Shown piece by piece: positions 63,956 to 64,000 of a DNA stretch of 64,000 nucleotides. The notes beneath the pieces are model-generated. The model did no database searches. It had not been told where the DNA came from and saw only the letters and a program-made list of their open reading frames with translations. The position numbers and the translations under genes are program-made. The stretch is from Bacillota bacterium. Its GTDB lineage: Bacteria; Bacillota; Clostridia; Lachnospirales; Lachnospiraceae. The number at the start of each line of letters is the position of its first letter. Positions within the stretch are counted from its first letter, which is position 1. Location: contig JAEWQV010000017.1 in NCBI GenBank assembly GCA_023399055.1, positions 186,001 through 250,000 on the forward strand. The letters are read 5' to 3'.

Positions 63956-64000
63956 TTATTCTCCCAATCCACTTGAAATTGCTTGAATAATGATGTCCAA
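63956..64000 (-). CDS. ptsH: HPr C-terminus (partial)
   Basis: The last 15 codons including the stop read LDIIIQAISSGLGE, the usual end of HPr (…SGLGE). The rest lies beyond the right edge. The next gene, ptsI, and this order support the assignment. Confidence 0.75.
   Translation of the reverse strand: MDIIIQAISSGLGE

Overview
The window looks like chromosome of a low-GC, Gram-positive anaerobe of the Clostridia, most likely Lachnospiraceae. The reasons are strong GGAGG ribosome sites, AT-rich coding sequence, methyl-accepting chemotaxis proteins, a thrS T-box, a CcpM-type peptide cluster and zinc-ribbon membrane proteins; this is inference, not a database match. Genes run mostly on the minus strand. 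No tRNA, rRNA or CRISPR array was seen.

Left chromosomal part (1-26.9 kb): the end of a lipoprotein gene; a truncated VOC gene; a three-gene SPFH/zinc-ribbon membrane operon (966-3581); a chemotaxis receptor (3972); a secreted papain-like cysteine protease (6577); an AAA ATPase (8328); a PadR-plus-membrane-protein pair (9382-10553); a VWA lipoprotein; a divergent UvrA paralogue with a nucleotidyltransferase; an AraC/GyrI-like regulator; a DUF4097-like protein with a two-component system (18066-21202); and a RiPP cluster (21669-26665) with Cys-rich precursor, radical SAM/SPASM maturase, maturation protein, acyl-carrier-related protein and ABC exporter.

Mobile element (about 26,930-44,026, 17 kb): a tyrosine integrase and Xis-like protein sit at the left end. 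The element is bounded by a 31-bp direct repeat that is the 3' end of rpsR. It carries Rep_3 and DnaD/DUF6017-like replication proteins, a ParA ATPase, a probable origin with palindromes, two secreted surface-type proteins, a type I toxin-antitoxin locus (29-aa holin-like toxin plus convergent RNA), a structured ncRNA of about 195 nt, and a candidate defence block (AlbA_2 protein, DGQHR/DUF262-like protein, HEPN-like protein). No relaxase or type IV secretion gene is visible, so it reads as an integrated plasmid rather than a complete ICE. It brings its own terminator for the rpsF-ssb-rpsR operon and has displaced the native one to its far end.

Right chromosomal part (44.0-64 kb): rpsR, ssb and rpsF; a PH-like membrane protein; thrS with an upstream T-box and an overlapping 2H phosphoesterase gene; a second PadR-plus-membrane-protein module sharing an operator-like sequence with the first; a second chemotaxis receptor; a large secreted metallophosphoesterase; an aldo/keto reductase; a zinc-ribbon membrane protein beside a decayed gene; a ComEC-like MBL lipoprotein; a GNAT acetyltransferase; an apparently leaderless ArsR-SRPBCC fusion; and ptsI following the tail of ptsH.
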